This document shows, piece by piece, positions 24,531-34,841 of a stretch of 53,433 nt of DNA. Position 1 is the stretch's first letter; each line of letters starts with the position of its first letter. The stretch lies in the NCBI GenBank assembly GCA_934247875.1, contig CAKQJZ010000002.1, positions 1 to 53,433 of the forward strand, read 5' to 3'. The DNA is from an uncultured Spirochaetales bacterium. Its GTDB lineage: Bacteria; Spirochaetota; Spirochaetia; Sphaerochaetales; Sphaerochaetaceae. Position numbers and translations under genes: made by a program. Under the pieces are notes generated by a model. That model had not been told where the DNA came from. It worked only from the letters and a program-made list of their open reading frames with translations, and did not search any database.

Positions 24531-25835
24531 TTAGATTTTCTTTGTCTTGCGTTTCTTTGAAAGGCTTACAAATCCATCATGATGATGCATCTTCATTAAT
24601 CCGTCAAGCTGTCTCATAGTCTCGAGGTCAACACCAACCATAATAATCAGTGATGTACCACCAAAGAGCATTGCTACATCGCTTGGGAGTTTGAAAGCCA
24701 ACTGTACTAGGGTAGGAATCAAAGCAATGAAAGCTAAGAAGAGAGAACCTGGAAGAACGATACGATTAAGAACCTTTGTTAGGTACTCTTCCATCTTCTC
24801 GTTTCTAACGCCTGGAATAGATCCACCGTTATCACGGATGTTCTTAGCCATCTCAACAGGATTCAAGCTAACCTGAGTATAGAAGAACGCAAAGCCTATG
24901 ATCAGCAGTGTGTAGATAACTAGATAGGGGGCACGCTGCGGATTCAGGAAGTTTGCTACTGCGCGAAGCCAGCCAACATTAGAGTTGTAGCCAAGCTGCA
25001 GTGGAAGTGACAGAAGCATTGATGCGAAGATAACAGGAATAACACCAGATGGGTTAATCTTGAATGGGATGAATGTGCTCTGAGCACCATACATCTTTCT
25101 GCCAACTACGCGTCTTGCATACTGTACTGGAATCTTTCTCTGTCCCTGCTCTTCATAGATAACAAGAGCAACAACGAAGAAATACATTATAACAACAATA
25201 ATAAGGGAAACAGGATTGATAGTGCCTGCAGAAACACCCTTAATCATAGAATACAGTGCGTTAGGAATACGAGCGATGATACCAGCGAAGATCAAGAGAG
25301 AGATACCGTTACCGATACCAAACTGAGTAATCTTCTCACCAAGCCAGATCTCAAGCATTGTACCAGCTGTGATGCTGATAATAGCTACAGGGATAAAAGC
25401 GCCTGTAGAGATTGCTAGAGCTCCTGGAATTGAGCTTGCATACATGATAGCTGCAATAGACTGGATGATACATACGATGATTGTGCCATAACGAGTGTAT
25501 TGCTGAATTTTCTTTGAACCCTGAGGATCCTGCGCCAGCTTCTTTAAAGATGGAACAACCAACATCAGCAGCTGAATGATGATCTGCACACTGATGTATG
25601 GCATTACTCCCAACATAAAAATAGAGAAATTAGCGAAAGCTCCACCAGAGAAGAAGTTCAGATAGTCAGTAAAACTGTTAGAGTTGCTTGAATAATAATT
25701 CAATACAGCTCCAGGATTGATACCAGGAATTGGAAGGAAAGCTCCAAGGCGAGTTACGCATAGGAGTCCTAAGGTAATCAAAACCTTCTTCCTGATATCC
25801 TTCATTCTGAACATGTCTACTAGAGTGTTAGCCAT
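24531..25835 (-). CDS. secY: Protein translocase subunit SecY
   Basis: A 434-residue channel subunit of the Sec translocon with ten hydrophobic segments. Recognisable pieces are LGAFLPIPGINPG in the first helix/plug region, IQFGIGNGISLLIFAGI-like sequence around residue 175, and the cytoplasmic loops that carry KIPVQYARRVVG and NIRDNGGSIPGVR. It follows rplO after 15 nt. Its partner SecE is encoded at 49059-49238. Confidence 0.98.
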   Translation of the reverse strand: MANTLVDMFRMKDIRKKVLITLGLLCVTRLGAFLPIPGINPGAVLNYYSSNSNSFTDYLNFFSGGAFANFSIFMLGVMPYISVQIIIQLLMLVVPSLKKLAQDPQGSKKIQQYTRYGTIIVCIIQSIAAIMYASSIPGALAISTGAFIPVAIISITAGTMLEIWLGEKITQFGIGNGISLLIFAGIIARIPNALYSMIKGVSAGTINPVSLIIVVIMYFFVVALVIYEEQGQRKIPVQYARRVVGRKMYGAQSTFIPFKINPSGVIPVIFASMLLSLPLQLGYNSNVGWLRAVANFLNPQRAPYLVIYTLLIIGFAFFYTQVSLNPVEMAKNIRDNGGSIPGVRNEKMEEYLTKVLNRIVLPGSLFLAFIALIPTLVQLAFKLPSDVAMLFGGTSLIIMVGVDLETMRQLDGLMKMHHHDGFVSLSKKRKTKKI

Positions 25836-25850
25836 TCTATCTACCTTTTA

Positions 25851-26282
25851 TTATTTTACTTCACCGCCAGCAGCCTTGATTTTCTCAGCTGCACTTGCGC
25901 TAATCTTAACACCCTCAACAGAGAACTTCTTTGTAACTTCACCGTTATTAAGAATCTTTGCCTGAGTATCTTTTCCCTTAATAACTCCCATCTCTTTAAG
26001 AGTCTCGTTAGAGATAACTGCGCCGTTTTCAAATACAGCCTCGAGAGTCTCGAGAGCTACAGCAACTGTCTCTTCCTTGAATGGGTAGTTAGAGAAACCA
26101 CGTCTAGCAACACGTCTATATAGTGGCATCTGTCCGCCTTCGAATCCTGGGCGAACACCACCGCCAGAACGGCTGTTCTGACCATCATGGCCACGACCGC
26201 AAGCTCTTCCCTTAGAAGATGCGCCACGACCAACGATAGTCTTCTTCTTTGTAGCACCAAATGGTTTTACAATCTGTGCCAT
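25851..26282 (-). CDS. rplO: 50S ribosomal protein L15
   Basis: A 143-residue L15, a late assembly protein of the large subunit. The Gly-rich N-terminal extension (GRGASSKGRACGRGHDGQNSR) that penetrates rRNA is present, as is GFEGGQMPLYRRVARRGFSN. It is in the spc segment, 2 nt downstream of rpmD. Confidence 0.97.
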   Translation of the reverse strand: MAQIVKPFGATKKKTIVGRGASSKGRACGRGHDGQNSRSGGGVRPGFEGGQMPLYRRVARRGFSNYPFKEETVAVALETLEAVFENGAVISNETLKEMGVIKGKDTQAKILNNGEVTKKFSVEGVKISASAAEKIKAAGGEVK

Positions 26283-26284
26283 GA

Positions 26285-26467
26285 TTAAACCTCCTCAACC
26301 TTTACCATGTGGCTGATAGTGTTTGCCATGCCACGATTGACTGGATTATCTTCACAAATAACGTAGCTGTTAATCTTACCAAGTCCGAGAGCCTTTACAG
26401 TCATTCTCTGAACTGGAAGCTTTCCAGCAAGTCCCTTAATAAGTGTGATCTTTATCTGGTTTGCCAT
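26285..26467 (-). CDS. rpmD: 50S ribosomal protein L30
   Basis: A 60-residue L30 starting [16 protein letters not shown] and ending [10 protein letters not shown], with the conserved ALGLGKINS. The ATG at 26467 is chosen over one at 26479 because GGAG is correctly placed and the N-terminus is canonical. It lies between rpsE (2 nt gap) and rplO. Confidence 0.96.
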   Translation of the reverse strand: MANQIKITLIKGLAGKLPVQRMTVKALGLGKINSYVICEDNPVNRGMANTISHMVKVEEV

Positions 26468-26469
26468 GA

Positions 26470-26976
26470 TTAACTCCACATTTCCTTCAGAGTCTTACCT
26501 CTGGATTTTGCGACTGCTGCTGCGTCATAAAGGTGAGCAAAAGCATCAAATGTTGCCTTTACTGTATTGATAGCATTTCTAGAACCAAGTGACTTTGAAA
26601 GTACATCCTTAATTCCTGCTGCATCACAAACCAAACGAACAGCACCGCCTGCAATAACACCAGTACCAGGAACAGCTGGCTTAAGAAGAATAGATGCACT
26701 CTTAAACTCGCCAACTACATCGTGTGGAATGGTGTTGTTCTTGAGAGGAACTGTGATAATGCTGCTCTTAGCATGATCTGTTGCCTTTCTGATAGCGTCT
26801 GTTACGTCATTAGCCTTACCAAAGCCATAACCTACTCTACCGTCGCCGTAGCCTACAACAACAAGAGCAGAATAAGAAAATCTTCTACCACCCTTAACTA
26901 CTTTAGCAACACGGTTCAGCTTAACCAGCTTCTCTACATATCCGTCTTTGACTTCTTTATCTCTTGCCTTTTCCAT
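26470..26976 (-). CDS. rpsE: 30S ribosomal protein S5
   Basis: A 168-residue S5, needed for decoding accuracy. The N-terminal double-stranded RNA-binding domain contains [19 protein letters not shown]; the C-terminal domain contains [18 protein letters not shown] and [14 protein letters not shown]. The loop involved in spectinomycin binding looks ordinary. It follows rplR after 8 nt. Confidence 0.98.
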   Translation of the reverse strand: MEKARDKEVKDGYVEKLVKLNRVAKVVKGGRRFSYSALVVVGYGDGRVGYGFGKANDVTDAIRKATDHAKSSIITVPLKNNTIPHDVVGEFKSASILLKPAVPGTGVIAGGAVRLVCDAAGIKDVLSKSLGSRNAINTVKATFDAFAHLYDAAAVAKSRGKTLKEMWS

Positions 26977-26984
26977 ACTTGCTC

Positions 26985-27344
26985 CTAGAACTCAACACCG
27001 GCTTTTCTAGCGCCGTCAGCGATGCTCTTTACGATACCGTGGTAGATATAACCATTGCGGTCAAATACTACAGTCTTGATATTCTTCTCTAAGAGCTTCT
27101 TTCCTACAGCTTCGCCAAGCTTCTCAGCGTTAGCTACTGTATTTCTGAGATCCTTAAATTCAGCTTCAACAGTTGAGGCAGAAACAAGAGTATGTCCTAC
27201 TGTATCATCAATAACCTGAACATACATATGCTGGTTAGATCTGAATACAGTCATTCTTGGTCTCTCAGCAGTGCCAGAGATTGACTTTCTGATATGAGCC
27301 TTTCTCTTAGCCTGTCTTCTCTGTTTATCAATCATTCTGTTCAT
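26985..27344 (-). CDS. rplR: 50S ribosomal protein L18
   Basis: A 119-residue L18, which binds 5S rRNA with L5. Conserved blocks are AERPRMTVFRSNQHMYVQVIDD and VVFDRNGYIYHGIVKSIADG(A)RKAG. The basic N-terminus (KQRRQAKRKAHIRKSI) is typical. It lies between rplF and rpsE. Confidence 0.97.
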   Translation of the reverse strand: MNRMIDKQRRQAKRKAHIRKSISGTAERPRMTVFRSNQHMYVQVIDDTVGHTLVSASTVEAEFKDLRNTVANAEKLGEAVGKKLLEKNIKTVVFDRNGYIYHGIVKSIADGARKAGVEF

Positions 27345-27357
27345 AATCTATGCCGCC

Positions 27358-27900
27358 TTATTTCTTACCACCGGACTTACCAACCTTACGGCGGATATTC
27401 TCGGTCTCGTACTTGATACCCTTGCCCTTATATGGCTCTGGTCCTCTAAGAGAACGGATTTCAGCGCAAACCTGACCAACCTGTGCCTTATCAATACCTG
27501 ATACAGTAAGCTTGTTTGGTCCATCGACTGCAATTGTAATCCCCTCTGGAATCATGTACTCGATGATAGTTGAGTAACCGAGGGCGAGTACTAGAATCTT
27601 GCCCTTGAGTTCTGCTCTATAACCTACACCATTGATGATAAGTGTCTTTGAGAAACCCTTTGTAACACCTTCAATCATGTTGTGGATTAACTGGCGATAT
27701 AGTCCATGATAGCTCTTTACAAGCTTCTCATCGTTTGCTCTTGTAACAACTACTTCATTACCTTTTACTTCAACAGTAATCTCAGCATGATAAGCCTGAG
27801 AAAGAGTACCCTTAGGCCCCTTAACAGTAACTACGTTGTTAGCTGCACTTACAGTTACTCCAGCTGGAATAGCTACTGGTAATCTTCCGATTCTTGACAT
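27358..27900 (-). CDS. rplF: 50S ribosomal protein L6
   Basis: A 180-residue L6 near the factor-binding site. It begins [15 protein letters not shown] and has [13 protein letters not shown] plus the C-terminal [16 protein letters not shown] motif. The ATG at 27900 gives the canonical N-terminus and is preceded by AAGGAGA; a longer open frame to 27939 is discarded. It follows rpsH after 10 nt. Confidence 0.97.
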   Translation of the reverse strand: MSRIGRLPVAIPAGVTVSAANNVVTVKGPKGTLSQAYHAEITVEVKGNEVVVTRANDEKLVKSYHGLYRQLIHNMIEGVTKGFSKTLIINGVGYRAELKGKILVLALGYSTIIEYMIPEGITIAVDGPNKLTVSGIDKAQVGQVCAEIRSLRGPEPYKGKGIKYETENIRRKVGKSGGKK

Positions 27901-27910
27901 TCTCTTCTCC

Positions 27911-28309
27911 TTACCAGATTGTGCAAATAAGCTCACCACCTACACGTGCTTCTTTAGCTTTCTTGCCTGTGATAACACCTGTAGAGGAAGATACGACTAC
28001 CACACCGATTCCATTGAAAACAGATGGAATATCTTTATAACCGCAATAAACACGGCGACCAGGAGTGGAGACACGCTCAATACCGTGGATAACTGGAGTC
28101 TGATCATCTTCATACTTCAAAAATACTCTGATGTATGGGATGTCGTCCTTTGTTACCTTCTTAAAATTCTTGATGAAACCCTCATTCTTAAGGATCTTGA
28201 TGATCTGGAGCTTAAGATTAGAAGCGGCTACATCTACTTTCTCATGCTTTGCCTGACTAGCATTTCTGATCTTAGTCAGCATATCTGCAATTGGATCACT
28301 AACTGCCAT
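27911..28309 (-). CDS. rpsH: 30S ribosomal protein S8
   Basis: A 132-residue S8, a primary binder of the 16S central domain; in E. coli its homologue also represses the spc operon. It begins [23 protein letters not shown] and ends with [10 protein letters not shown]; the [11 protein letters not shown] and [14 protein letters not shown] segments are conserved. It lies between rpsN and rplF. Confidence 0.98.
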   Translation of the reverse strand: MAVSDPIADMLTKIRNASQAKHEKVDVAASNLKLQIIKILKNEGFIKNFKKVTKDDIPYIRVFLKYEDDQTPVIHGIERVSTPGRRVYCGYKDIPSVFNGIGVVVVSSSTGVITGKKAKEARVGGELICTIW

Positions 28310-28321
28310 TTCTTTTCTCTC

Positions 28322-28507
28322 CTACCAGCTCGACTTGGTAACGCCAGGAATCTGACCTTCATTAGCCAATTTTCTAAAGCAAATTCTGCACATATCAAAC
28401 TGGCGCATATATCCACGAGGACGTCCGCAAATTCTGCAACGATTGTACTTTCTTGTTGAGAACTTTGGATCCCTATGACACTTTACAATTAAAGACTTTT
28501 TTGCCAT
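28322..28507 (-). CDS. rpsN: 30S ribosomal protein S14, zinc-binding type
   Basis: A 61-residue short S14 of the zinc-binding class: [22 protein letters not shown] carries both CxxC pairs. It assembles late in the 30S head. The small size and zinc motif separate it from the longer zinc-free form made by some bacteria under zinc limitation. It is between rplE and rpsH. Confidence 0.97.
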   Translation of the reverse strand: MAKKSLIVKCHRDPKFSTRKYNRCRICGRPRGYMRQFDMCRICFRKLANEGQIPGVTKSSW

Positions 28508-28520
28508 TTCTCCCTACTCC

Positions 28521-29078
28521 TTACTTTGCAAAAGGCATACCAAGAGCCTTGAGAAGAGCATAGCCCTCTTCATCATTAGCAGCGCTAGTAACGATAGCTA
28601 CGTTAAGTCCGCTAACTCTCTCGATCTTATCGAAGTCGATTTCAGGGAAAATAATCTGCTCTGTAATACCAAGAGAATAGTTTCCATGGCCATCAAAAGC
28701 ATTAGGATTTACACCCTTAAAGTCCTTAACACGTGGGAGAGCAATTGAGATAAGGCGCTCTAGGAAGTACCACATGTTATCTCCTCTGAGAGTAACCATA
28801 GCACCAATTTCCTGTCCTTCACGAACCTTGAAGTTAGCGATGGACTTTCTAGCCTTAGTCTTTACAACATGCTGTCCAGTAATCTGCTCAAGCTCTTTAA
28901 CTGCAGCGTCAAGGAGCTTCTTGTTAGTTGTAGCTTCGCCAACACCAACAGAGACAGTTACCTTTTCAAAACGCGGAATCTGCATAGGAGTCTTGAAATT
29001 GAACTCTTTCTGGAGCTGAGGAACTACAGACTCAAGATACTTCTTCTTAAAATTAGGAATGAACTTCTCGTCAGCCAT
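28521..29078 (-). CDS. rplE: 50S ribosomal protein L5
   Basis: A 185-residue L5 that contacts 5S rRNA and the P-site tRNA. Recognisable segments are [40 protein letters not shown], and [19 protein letters not shown]. Its ATG shares the last base of the rplX stop, so the two are coupled. Confidence 0.98.
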   Translation of the reverse strand: MADEKFIPNFKKKYLESVVPQLQKEFNFKTPMQIPRFEKVTVSVGVGEATTNKKLLDAAVKELEQITGQHVVKTKARKSIANFKVREGQEIGAMVTLRGDNMWYFLERLISIALPRVKDFKGVNPNAFDGHGNYSLGITEQIIFPEIDFDKIERVSGLNVAIVTSAANDEEGYALLKALGMPFAK

Positions 29079-29377
29079 TATAGAACCTCACCTGTCTTCT
29101 TTGCAAAACGAACTTTCTTGCCGTTTTCAACCTTGTATCCAACCTTTGATACTCCGCCTTTTGAAACGAGAGCAACGTTTGAAACGTGGATTGGAGCTTC
29201 AATTTCCATGATGCCGCCCTTATCCTGAGCATTCTTCTTTTTCATGGTCTTCTTAACCATGTTAGCACCCTGGACTACGACCCTTTCACTTACTGGGTCG
29301 ATCTTGACGATCTTGCCGGTTAGGCCCTTGTCCTTACCAGCAATGATCTTGACTGTGTCATCTTTCTTCAGTCTCAT
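29078..29377 (-). CDS. rplX: 50S ribosomal protein L24
   Basis: A 99-residue L24, an assembly-initiator protein with a KOW motif ([20 protein letters not shown]). The following [10 protein letters not shown] and [17 protein letters not shown] are conserved. It lies between rplN (9 nt gap) and rplE. Confidence 0.97.
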   Translation of the reverse strand: MRLKKDDTVKIIAGKDKGLTGKIVKIDPVSERVVVQGANMVKKTMKKKNAQDKGGIMEIEAPIHVSNVALVSKGGVSKVGYKVENGKKVRFAKKTGEVL

Positions 29378-29386
29378 GTTCTTCTC

Positions 29387-29752
29387 CTACAACACTTCCG
29401 GTGCGAGTGAAACAATCTTCATGTAACCATCACGTAATTCACGTGCAACTGGTCCAAAGATACGCTTACCGCGTGGGTTATTGTTGGCATCAATGATAAC
29501 GCATGCGTTGTCATCGAACCTGATATAGGTACCGTCAGGTCTGCGGTATTCCTTCTTAGTACGAACGATTACAGCCTTCAAAACGTCGCCCTTTTTGATT
29601 GCGCCATTTGGAAGTGCGTCCTTTACTGCAACTACGATAATATCACCAATTCCAGCAACATATCTATGGCTGCCGCCAAGAACTTTGATGCACTGCACAC
29701 GCTTTGCACCGCTGTTATCTGCTACATTCAAATAAGTCTGCATCTGTACCAT
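29387..29752 (-). CDS. rplN: 50S ribosomal protein L14
   Basis: A 121-residue L14, which with L19 forms an intersubunit bridge. The family start [17 protein letters not shown] and the block [16 protein letters not shown] are clear. A second in-frame ATG three codons on could also serve, but homologues usually begin as chosen. It follows rpsQ after 11 nt. Confidence 0.97.
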   Translation of the reverse strand: MVQMQTYLNVADNSGAKRVQCIKVLGGSHRYVAGIGDIIVVAVKDALPNGAIKKGDVLKAVIVRTKKEYRRPDGTYIRFDDNACVIIDANNNPRGKRIFGPVARELRDGYMKIVSLAPEVL

Positions 29753-29763
29753 GGCTTTTCTCC

Positions 29764-30015
29764 TTAGCGTGCTCTAGCAACAACTTCTTCTAGACGCCAG
29801 CACTTGTCTTTGCTGAGGTGACGACATTCTACAACACGTACTGTATCTCCTACGTGAGCATCATTCTTCTCGTCATGAGCCTTAAGCTTCTTAGTAGAGA
29901 TAACGTACTTCTTGTAGAGAGGGTGTAGGGTTCTGTTAGATACCTCGACTACGATGGTCTTATCCATCTTGTCGCTGACTACCAGACCTGTCATTCTTTT
30001 CTTTCTAGCTTCCAT
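29764..30015 (-). CDS. rpsQ: 30S ribosomal protein S17
   Basis: An 83-residue S17 that binds the 5' domain of 16S r[28 protein letters not shown] and [20 protein letters not shown] are the diagnostic blocks. It lies between rpmC and rplN. Confidence 0.97.
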   Translation of the reverse strand: MEARKKRMTGLVVSDKMDKTIVVEVSNRTLHPLYKKYVISTKKLKAHDEKNDAHVGDTVRVVECRHLSKDKCWRLEEVVARAR

Positions 30016-30029
30016 TTCCTATGCCTCTC

Positions 30030-30236
30030 TTACTTTGTTGTCTTTACAAGACCGATGTCTACTGCATGGATTCTTGTGTTAAGACGAGCGATATCTCTTC
30101 TTGTATTCTTGAGTGCCATTGGGTTGTCAAGATGACCAAGTACCTTCTGCATTCTCAGATCTACGAGATCCTTTCTGAGCTTTTCGCGCTCAGCGACTAG
30201 CTCTTTGTAACTGAGTTCTTTATATGACTTCTTCAT
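30030..30236 (-). CDS. rpmC: 50S ribosomal protein L29
   Basis: A 68-residue two-helix L29 near the tunnel exit, where trigger factor and SRP dock with L23. [19 protein letters not shown] and [13 protein letters not shown] are typical. It follows rplP after 3 nt. Confidence 0.95.
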   Translation of the reverse strand: MKKSYKELSYKELVAEREKLRKDLVDLRMQKVLGHLDNPMALKNTRRDIARLNTRIHAVDIGLVKTTK

Positions 30237-30239
30237 ACC

Positions 30240-30656
30240 TTACTCCATCTCTGAGCGGACAACAAACTTTGTCTTGATTGGAAGCTTTGATGCTGCGAGT
30301 GTTAAAGCTTCTCTAGCAAGAGACTCTTCTACGCCACCCATTTCGAACATAATAGCTCCAGTCTTTACAACTGCTACCCATCCCTCTGGTGCACCCTTAC
30401 CGTTACCCTGTCTTGTTTCAGCTGGCTTCTTTGTGTATGGCATATCAGGGAAGATACGGATCCATACTTTACCACCACGCTTTACGTGACGAGTCATTGC
30501 AACTCTGGCTGCCTCAATCTGGCGGTTTGTAATCCAAAGTGGCTCAAGTGCCATTAGACCATACTCACCGAATGCAATTGTATTGCCTCTGTGAGCAACT
30601 GCATCGCGAGTACCGCGCTGCTTTTTTCTGAACTTTATTCTTTTTGGACTAAGCAT
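30240..30656 (-). CDS. rplP: 50S ribosomal protein L16
   Basis: A 138-residue L16, which contacts the A-site tRNA elbow. It begins [15 protein letters not shown], and contains the conserved [21 protein letters not shown] and [22 protein letters not shown] segments. It follows rpsC after 4 nt. Confidence 0.98.
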   Translation of the reverse strand: MLSPKRIKFRKKQRGTRDAVAHRGNTIAFGEYGLMALEPLWITNRQIEAARVAMTRHVKRGGKVWIRIFPDMPYTKKPAETRQGNGKGAPEGWVAVVKTGAIMFEMGGVEESLAREALTLAASKLPIKTKFVVRSEME

Positions 30657-30660
30657 GCTA

Positions 30661-31371
30661 TTAACCTCTTACTTCTGTTTCGCTCTTCTTCTTGATCAGA
30701 GCACCGACAGTCTCGTCTTCTGCTTTAGCGTGATCATAGATCTCACCATTGAATACCCATACCTTAACGCCGATAGCGCCGAATGAAGTATTAGCAGTAG
30801 CGAAGCCGTAATCGATATTAGAACGGAGAGTATGTAGAGGAATTCTACCTTCCTTCATCCATTCTGTTCTAGCAATCTCAGCACCACCAAGTCTGCCTGA
30901 GCACTTAATCTTGATACCCTGAACTCCACCTGCCATAGCTCTTGAAATAGCATTCTTCATTGCACGGCGGAAAGCACCACGATTCTCAAGCTGCTTTGCG
31001 ATATTCTGAGCAACAAGCTGAGCATCACATTCGCTCTTCTTAATCTCTTTGATCTTGATGTGAACTGTCTTGCCGTTTCCAACAAGCTTCTGCATCTTCT
31101 CTACGAGCTTCTCAACATTAGCACCCTTAGCACCGATGATTACACCAGGACGAGCTGTTGATACATAGAGAGTAATGCGCTGAGGCTTACGAATAATCTC
31201 AACGTCGCTAATCTCTGCACCATTAACTTCTGGGCATGCGAGGAAAGCCTTTCTAAGAACTAGATCCTCATGAAGAGTATCTGCATACTCTTTTGGATCA
31301 ACATACCACTTACTCTTCCAAGTCTTGTTGACGCCAAGTCTAAGACCGATTGGATTAACTTTCTGTCCCAT
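30661..31371 (-). CDS. rpsC: 30S ribosomal protein S3
   Basis: A 236-residue S3 at the mRNA entry tunnel. [13 protein letters not shown] opens the protein, a KH domain contains [16 protein letters not shown], and the C-terminal domain has [20 protein letters not shown]. The final 25 residues are acidic/basic low complexity. One nt separates it from rplV. Confidence 0.98.
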   Translation of the reverse strand: MGQKVNPIGLRLGVNKTWKSKWYVDPKEYADTLHEDLVLRKAFLACPEVNGAEISDVEIIRKPQRITLYVSTARPGVIIGAKGANVEKLVEKMQKLVGNGKTVHIKIKEIKKSECDAQLVAQNIAKQLENRGAFRRAMKNAISRAMAGGVQGIKIKCSGRLGGAEIARTEWMKEGRIPLHTLRSNIDYGFATANTSFGAIGVKVWVFNGEIYDHAKAEDETVGALIKKKSETEVRG

Positions 31372-31372
31372 G

Positions 31373-31735
31373 TTATTTGCCCACCTTTGCTTTTTCGTCT
31401 ACTACGACAGTGATGTGTGACATTCTTCTGAGGAGGATATCACGCTTTCCATGAGAACGAGCCCAAACTCTCTTTAGACGTGGACCGTCATCAACCTTAA
31501 GCTCAGAAACGTAGAGAGACTCTTCATCAAGCTTCTTGTTTCTGTCCAGAGCGTTTGCACCTGCGGACTTGAGAACTTTCAGAATAAGCCTTGCGCCCTT
31601 CTGTGGCATTGCTTCAAGGATGGCTACTGCTTCTTCGTAGCCCTTGCCTCTTACTAAATCAGCTACAGGGCGTACCTTTGATGGAGAAACCATTTCATAC
31701 TTAGCAATTGCTTTATAACCTTTCTTAGTTTCCAT
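31373..31735 (-). CDS. rplV: 50S ribosomal protein L22
   Basis: A 120-residue L22 lining the exit tunnel. YEMVSPSKVRPVADLVRGK and the tunnel hairpin region ending RVWARSHGKRDILLRRMSHI are recognisable. The hairpin is the site of macrolide-resistance changes in other bacteria; nothing unusual is seen. It follows rpsS after 12 nt. Confidence 0.97.
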   Translation of the reverse strand: METKKGYKAIAKYEMVSPSKVRPVADLVRGKGYEEAVAILEAMPQKGARLILKVLKSAGANALDRNKKLDEESLYVSELKVDDGPRLKRVWARSHGKRDILLRRMSHITVVVDEKAKVGK

Positions 31736-31747
31736 TACTATTACCTA

Positions 31748-32020
31748 CTACTTCGACTTCTTATCAGATGCATGACCACGGAAATTACGTGTAGGAGCAA
31801 ACTCACCGAGCTTATGTCCTACGAGGTTCTCTGTTACAAATACAGGTACCCAAGTCTTGCCGTTATATACAGAAATTGTAAAACCTACCATCTCTGGGAT
31901 GATTGTTGAACTACGTGAGTAGGTCTTAATCATCTGCTTCTGACCAGCCTTATTTGATGCCTCAACCCTCTTAAGAAGACTATCTTCAATAAAAGGACCT
32001 TTCTTAATTGACCTTGCCAT
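31748..32020 (-). CDS. rpsS: 30S ribosomal protein S19
   Basis: A 90-residue S19 of the 30S head. It starts [20 protein letters not shown] and ends [19 protein letters not shown], both characteristic. It sits between rplB and rplV in the S10 segment. Confidence 0.98.
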   Translation of the reverse strand: MARSIKKGPFIEDSLLKRVEASNKAGQKQMIKTYSRSSTIIPEMVGFTISVYNGKTWVPVFVTENLVGHKLGEFAPTRNFRGHASDKKSK

Positions 32021-32036
32021 TTTTTACTCCTACCTA

Positions 32037-32861
32037 CTACTTGCGCTTCTTAACAATGAAACTGTTGGAAGGCTTCTTCTTAGAACGAGTCTTAGCACCC
32101 TTGGTTGGCTTGCCCCATGGAGTAACAGGATGACGGCCAGCTGCGGTCTTGCCTTCACCACCACCATGTGGGTGATCAATTGGGTTCATTACAACACCTC
32201 TAACCTTAGGTCTGCGGCCAAGGTGTCTTGAAGCACCAGCCTTACCTAGAGAGATATTCATGTGATCTTCGTTACCAAGAACGCCAATAGTTGCATAGCA
32301 CTCACCAAAGACCATTCTCATCTCACCTGAAGGTAAGCGGAGTGTTACATAGTCTCCTTCCTTTGCTACTACAGTTGCACTGAGGCCTGCGCTTCTAACA
32401 AGCTGTCCACCGCGACCGAGAGTTAACTCTACGTTGTGTACATCAAGTCCGAGGGGAATGTTCTTCAGAGGAAGAGCATTGCCTACTGTAAGAGGTGCCT
32501 TTGGTCCAGAAACGACCTGGGATCCAACTGCAATTCCCTTAGGTGCAAGAATATAACGCTTTTCACCATCTGCATAGAATACTAGTGCAATATTTACACT
32601 TCTGTTTGGATCATACTCGATGGTCTTTACAGTTCCAGGTACTCCATACTTATTGCGTTTAAAATCAATAATTCTGTAAGCTCTCTTGTGACCGCCGCCA
32701 CGTCTTCTTACGCTGACACGTCCGAAGGTATCACGGCCGGCCTTCGAAGGAAGGCTTGTGGTAAGAGACTTCTCTGGCTTGTCTGTTGTGATATCAGATC
32801 TAACAAGAGTAGTTCTCTGGCGGAGACCAGGAGTATTTGGTTTAAAATTCTTAAGAGCCAT
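32037..32861 (-). CDS. rplB: 50S ribosomal protein L2
   Basis: A 274-residue L2, required for subunit association and peptidyl transfer. The catalytically important block [16 protein letters not shown] is intact, with the usual His. [17 protein letters not shown] and the C-terminal basic tail are typical. It follows rplW after 12 nt. Confidence 0.98.
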   Translation of the reverse strand: MALKNFKPNTPGLRQRTTLVRSDITTDKPEKSLTTSLPSKAGRDTFGRVSVRRRGGGHKRAYRIIDFKRNKYGVPGTVKTIEYDPNRSVNIALVFYADGEKRYILAPKGIAVGSQVVSGPKAPLTVGNALPLKNIPLGLDVHNVELTLGRGGQLVRSAGLSATVVAKEGDYVTLRLPSGEMRMVFGECYATIGVLGNEDHMNISLGKAGASRHLGRRPKVRGVVMNPIDHPHGGGEGKTAAGRHPVTPWGKPTKGAKTRSKKKPSNSFIVKKRK

Positions 32862-32873
32862 TTTCCTTTCTCC

Positions 32874-33176
32874 TTATACGCCTTCAATGGCCGAAATAGA
32901 CTGTCCTTTGGCCAATGTTACAATTGCTTTCTTCCAAGATGAAGTATAGCCCTGAATATAGCCACCCTTACCTCTGGAGAACTTTGGCTTTCCGCCAACA
33001 TTCATTACATTGCAAGAAACACATTCAACCTTGAAAAGCTCCTTAACAGCAGCCATGATCTCATACTTGTTAGCCTGAGGATCTACGCGGAATGTATACT
33101 TCTTGCACTCGCCTTCTCTAGCGATATTTGATTTTTCACTTAAAATCGGTTCAATGATTACTCTGTCTGCTCTCAT
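32874..33176 (-). CDS. rplW: 50S ribosomal protein L23
   Basis: A 100-residue L23 at the tunnel exit, docking site for trigger factor and SRP. It has IEPILSEKSNI near the N-terminus, YTFRVDPQANKYEIMAAVKELF, and a shortened C-terminal beta region. It follows rplD after 11 nt. Confidence 0.95.
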   Translation of the reverse strand: MRADRVIIEPILSEKSNIAREGECKKYTFRVDPQANKYEIMAAVKELFKVECVSCNVMNVGGKPKFSRGKGGYIQGYTSSWKKAIVTLAKGQSISAIEGV

Positions 33177-33187
33177 CTCTCTGCTCC

Positions 33188-33817
33188 TTAGTTCTCACCG
33201 TAGAAATCATTAAGATTTGAAGCTGCTCCCTTGAGTACGATAATCTTTCTTCCATATAGGAGCTCCTTAGCGGAGAGCTTATCGTATGCAAGTACGTGCA
33301 GATAAGGAATATTTCTTGCTGCACGGCGAAGCATGGCATCGTCATCCTTCAAAATAAGAACTGTGCGCTGATTTTCTGTCTCAAAAGCCTTCATAACAGC
33401 TGCCAGATCCTTTGTCTTACCATTTTCGCTGGTGAAATCTTCAACAACAACAAGTCTGTTTTCCTCTACAGAGAGTGTTAATAGACTCTTCATTGCTAGT
33501 CTCTTAACCTTCTTAGGCAGAGCGTAAGAGTAATCTCTTGGCTTTGGTCCAAAGATTGTACCACCACCAACTGAAACAGGAGACTTCTTGTCACCTCTTC
33601 TTGCGTTACCTGTACCCTTCTGCTTGTAAGGCTTTGTGTTGCTGTAATTGACCTCAGCACGTGTCTTTGTGCATGCAGTTCCGACACGGCGGTTTGCTGC
33701 TTCGTTCCTTACGGCGTGGTAAATGGAGCCTGTGGAAACCTCAATACCGAAAACGTTATCATTTAACTGAACGGTTCCGATCTCCTTGCCGTTTGTGGAA
33801 AAGAATTTCTGTTCCAT
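33188..33817 (-). CDS. rplD: 50S ribosomal protein L4
   Basis: A 209-residue L4, whose extended loop lines the exit tunnel; in E. coli its homologue controls the S10 operon. YKQKGTGNARRGDKKSPVSVGGG is the loop region and is well conserved, as is FGPKPRDYSYALPKKVKRLA. It follows rplC after 14 nt. Confidence 0.96.
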   Translation of the reverse strand: MEQKFFSTNGKEIGTVQLNDNVFGIEVSTGSIYHAVRNEAANRRVGTACTKTRAEVNYSNTKPYKQKGTGNARRGDKKSPVSVGGGTIFGPKPRDYSYALPKKVKRLAMKSLLTLSVEENRLVVVEDFTSENGKTKDLAAVMKAFETENQRTVLILKDDDAMLRRAARNIPYLHVLAYDKLSAKELLYGRKIIVLKGAASNLNDFYGEN

Positions 33818-33831
33818 ACTACTACCTAACC

Positions 33832-34452
33832 CTACTTCTTGACTGCTTTCTTAACGATAACAGTGCTCTCTGTTGCGCCAGGAATAGCACCCTTAACCAT
33901 TAGAACCTGCATCTCTTCATCTACTGCTACAACTTTCAAGTTCTGGACAGTAGTTCTTACATTACCCATGTGACCTGCCATATGACAGCCCTTGAATGTA
34001 TGGGAAGGTGTAGATGACATAGCTGTACCACCGATATCTCTATGGAACTTTGAACCATGTGTAGCTCTACCACCACCGAAGCCGTGACGCTTCATACCGC
34101 CCTGGTAACCTTTACCTTTGCTTGTACCGGTTACATCAACGAAAGTAACATCTTTAAATAAGCCAACACCCAAAGCATCACCAACATTAACTTCGTTATC
34201 GAAGTCTCTCATTTCCATTACTGTCTGCTTAGGGTCACAAACGTCCTTGAACTGACCTGCATATGGCTTTGTAACTCTGCTAGCCTTTTTAACGCCTGTA
34301 CCGAGTACTGCAGCAGAATAGCCGTTCTTCTCTTCAGTTCTGTTTGCGATGACTACGTTCTCATCAAATTTAATTACTGTCACAGGAGTGAGTCTGCCAT
34401 TTGCGTCAAACACCTGTGTCATTCCAACTTTTTTGCCGATAAGCCCTAACAT
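33832..34452 (-). CDS. rplC: 50S ribosomal protein L3
   Basis: A 206-residue L3 that helps organise the peptidyl transferase centre. [14 protein letters not shown] at the N-terminus and the central [27 protein letters not shown] block are diagnostic. It follows rpsJ after 14 nt. Confidence 0.98.
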   Translation of the reverse strand: MLGLIGKKVGMTQVFDANGRLTPVTVIKFDENVVIANRTEEKNGYSAAVLGTGVKKASRVTKPYAGQFKDVCDPKQTVMEMRDFDNEVNVGDALGVGLFKDVTFVDVTGTSKGKGYQGGMKRHGFGGGRATHGSKFHRDIGGTAMSSTPSHTFKGCHMAGHMGNVRTTVQNLKVVAVDEEMQVLMVKGAIPGATESTVIVKKAVKK

Positions 34453-34466
34453 CTCTTACCTCAACT

Positions 34467-34775
34467 TTACTGTCTAATTTCAACATCCACACCAGCTGGG
34501 AGTTCGAGTTTCATCAGGGCTTCAACTACCTTCTGTGTTGGATCCAGGATGTCAATCAATCTCTTGTGTGTTCTCATTTCGAACTGCTCACGAGCCTTTT
34601 TGTTTACATGTGGCGATCTGAGGACAGTATACTTGTTGATACGTGTTGGAAGAGGAACTGGGCCTGATACTTTTGCGCCCGCCTTTACTACAGTCTGAAC
34701 GATTGACTTTGAGCTCTGCTCAACAAGTTCAACGTCGAAACCTCTTAACCTAACACGAATTCTTTCGTTTGCCAT
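34467..34775 (-). CDS. rpsJ: 30S ribosomal protein S10 (NusE)
   Basis: A 102-residue S10, also the NusE antitermination factor that can bind NusG. It starts [20 protein letters not shown] and contains [25 protein letters not shown]. The ATG at 34775 has GGAG about 10 nt upstream and gives the normal N-terminus; the frame is open to 34823 but that extension crosses a hairpin. It opens the S10 segment, downstream of tuf. Confidence 0.97.
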   Translation of the reverse strand: MANERIRVRLRGFDVELVEQSSKSIVQTVVKAGAKVSGPVPLPTRINKYTVLRSPHVNKKAREQFEMRTHKRLIDILDPTQKVVEALMKLELPAGVDVEIRQ

Positions 34776-34802
34776 TTTTAAAAATCTCCAAAAATCAAAT
34801 AT

Positions 34803-34824
34803 CCTGCCGGACGATGCCGGCAAG
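34803..34824 (-). terminator. Hairpin between tuf and rpsJ, possible attenuator
   Basis: Minus-strand stem CTTGCCGG / CCGGCAGG (8 bp, one G-T) with loop CATCGT, followed by ATATTTGATTTTT. The T-run is interrupted, so partial termination or regulation of the S10 segment is more likely than a complete stop. Confidence 0.5.
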
Positions 34825-34841
34825 ACTTAAAAGTATATTAA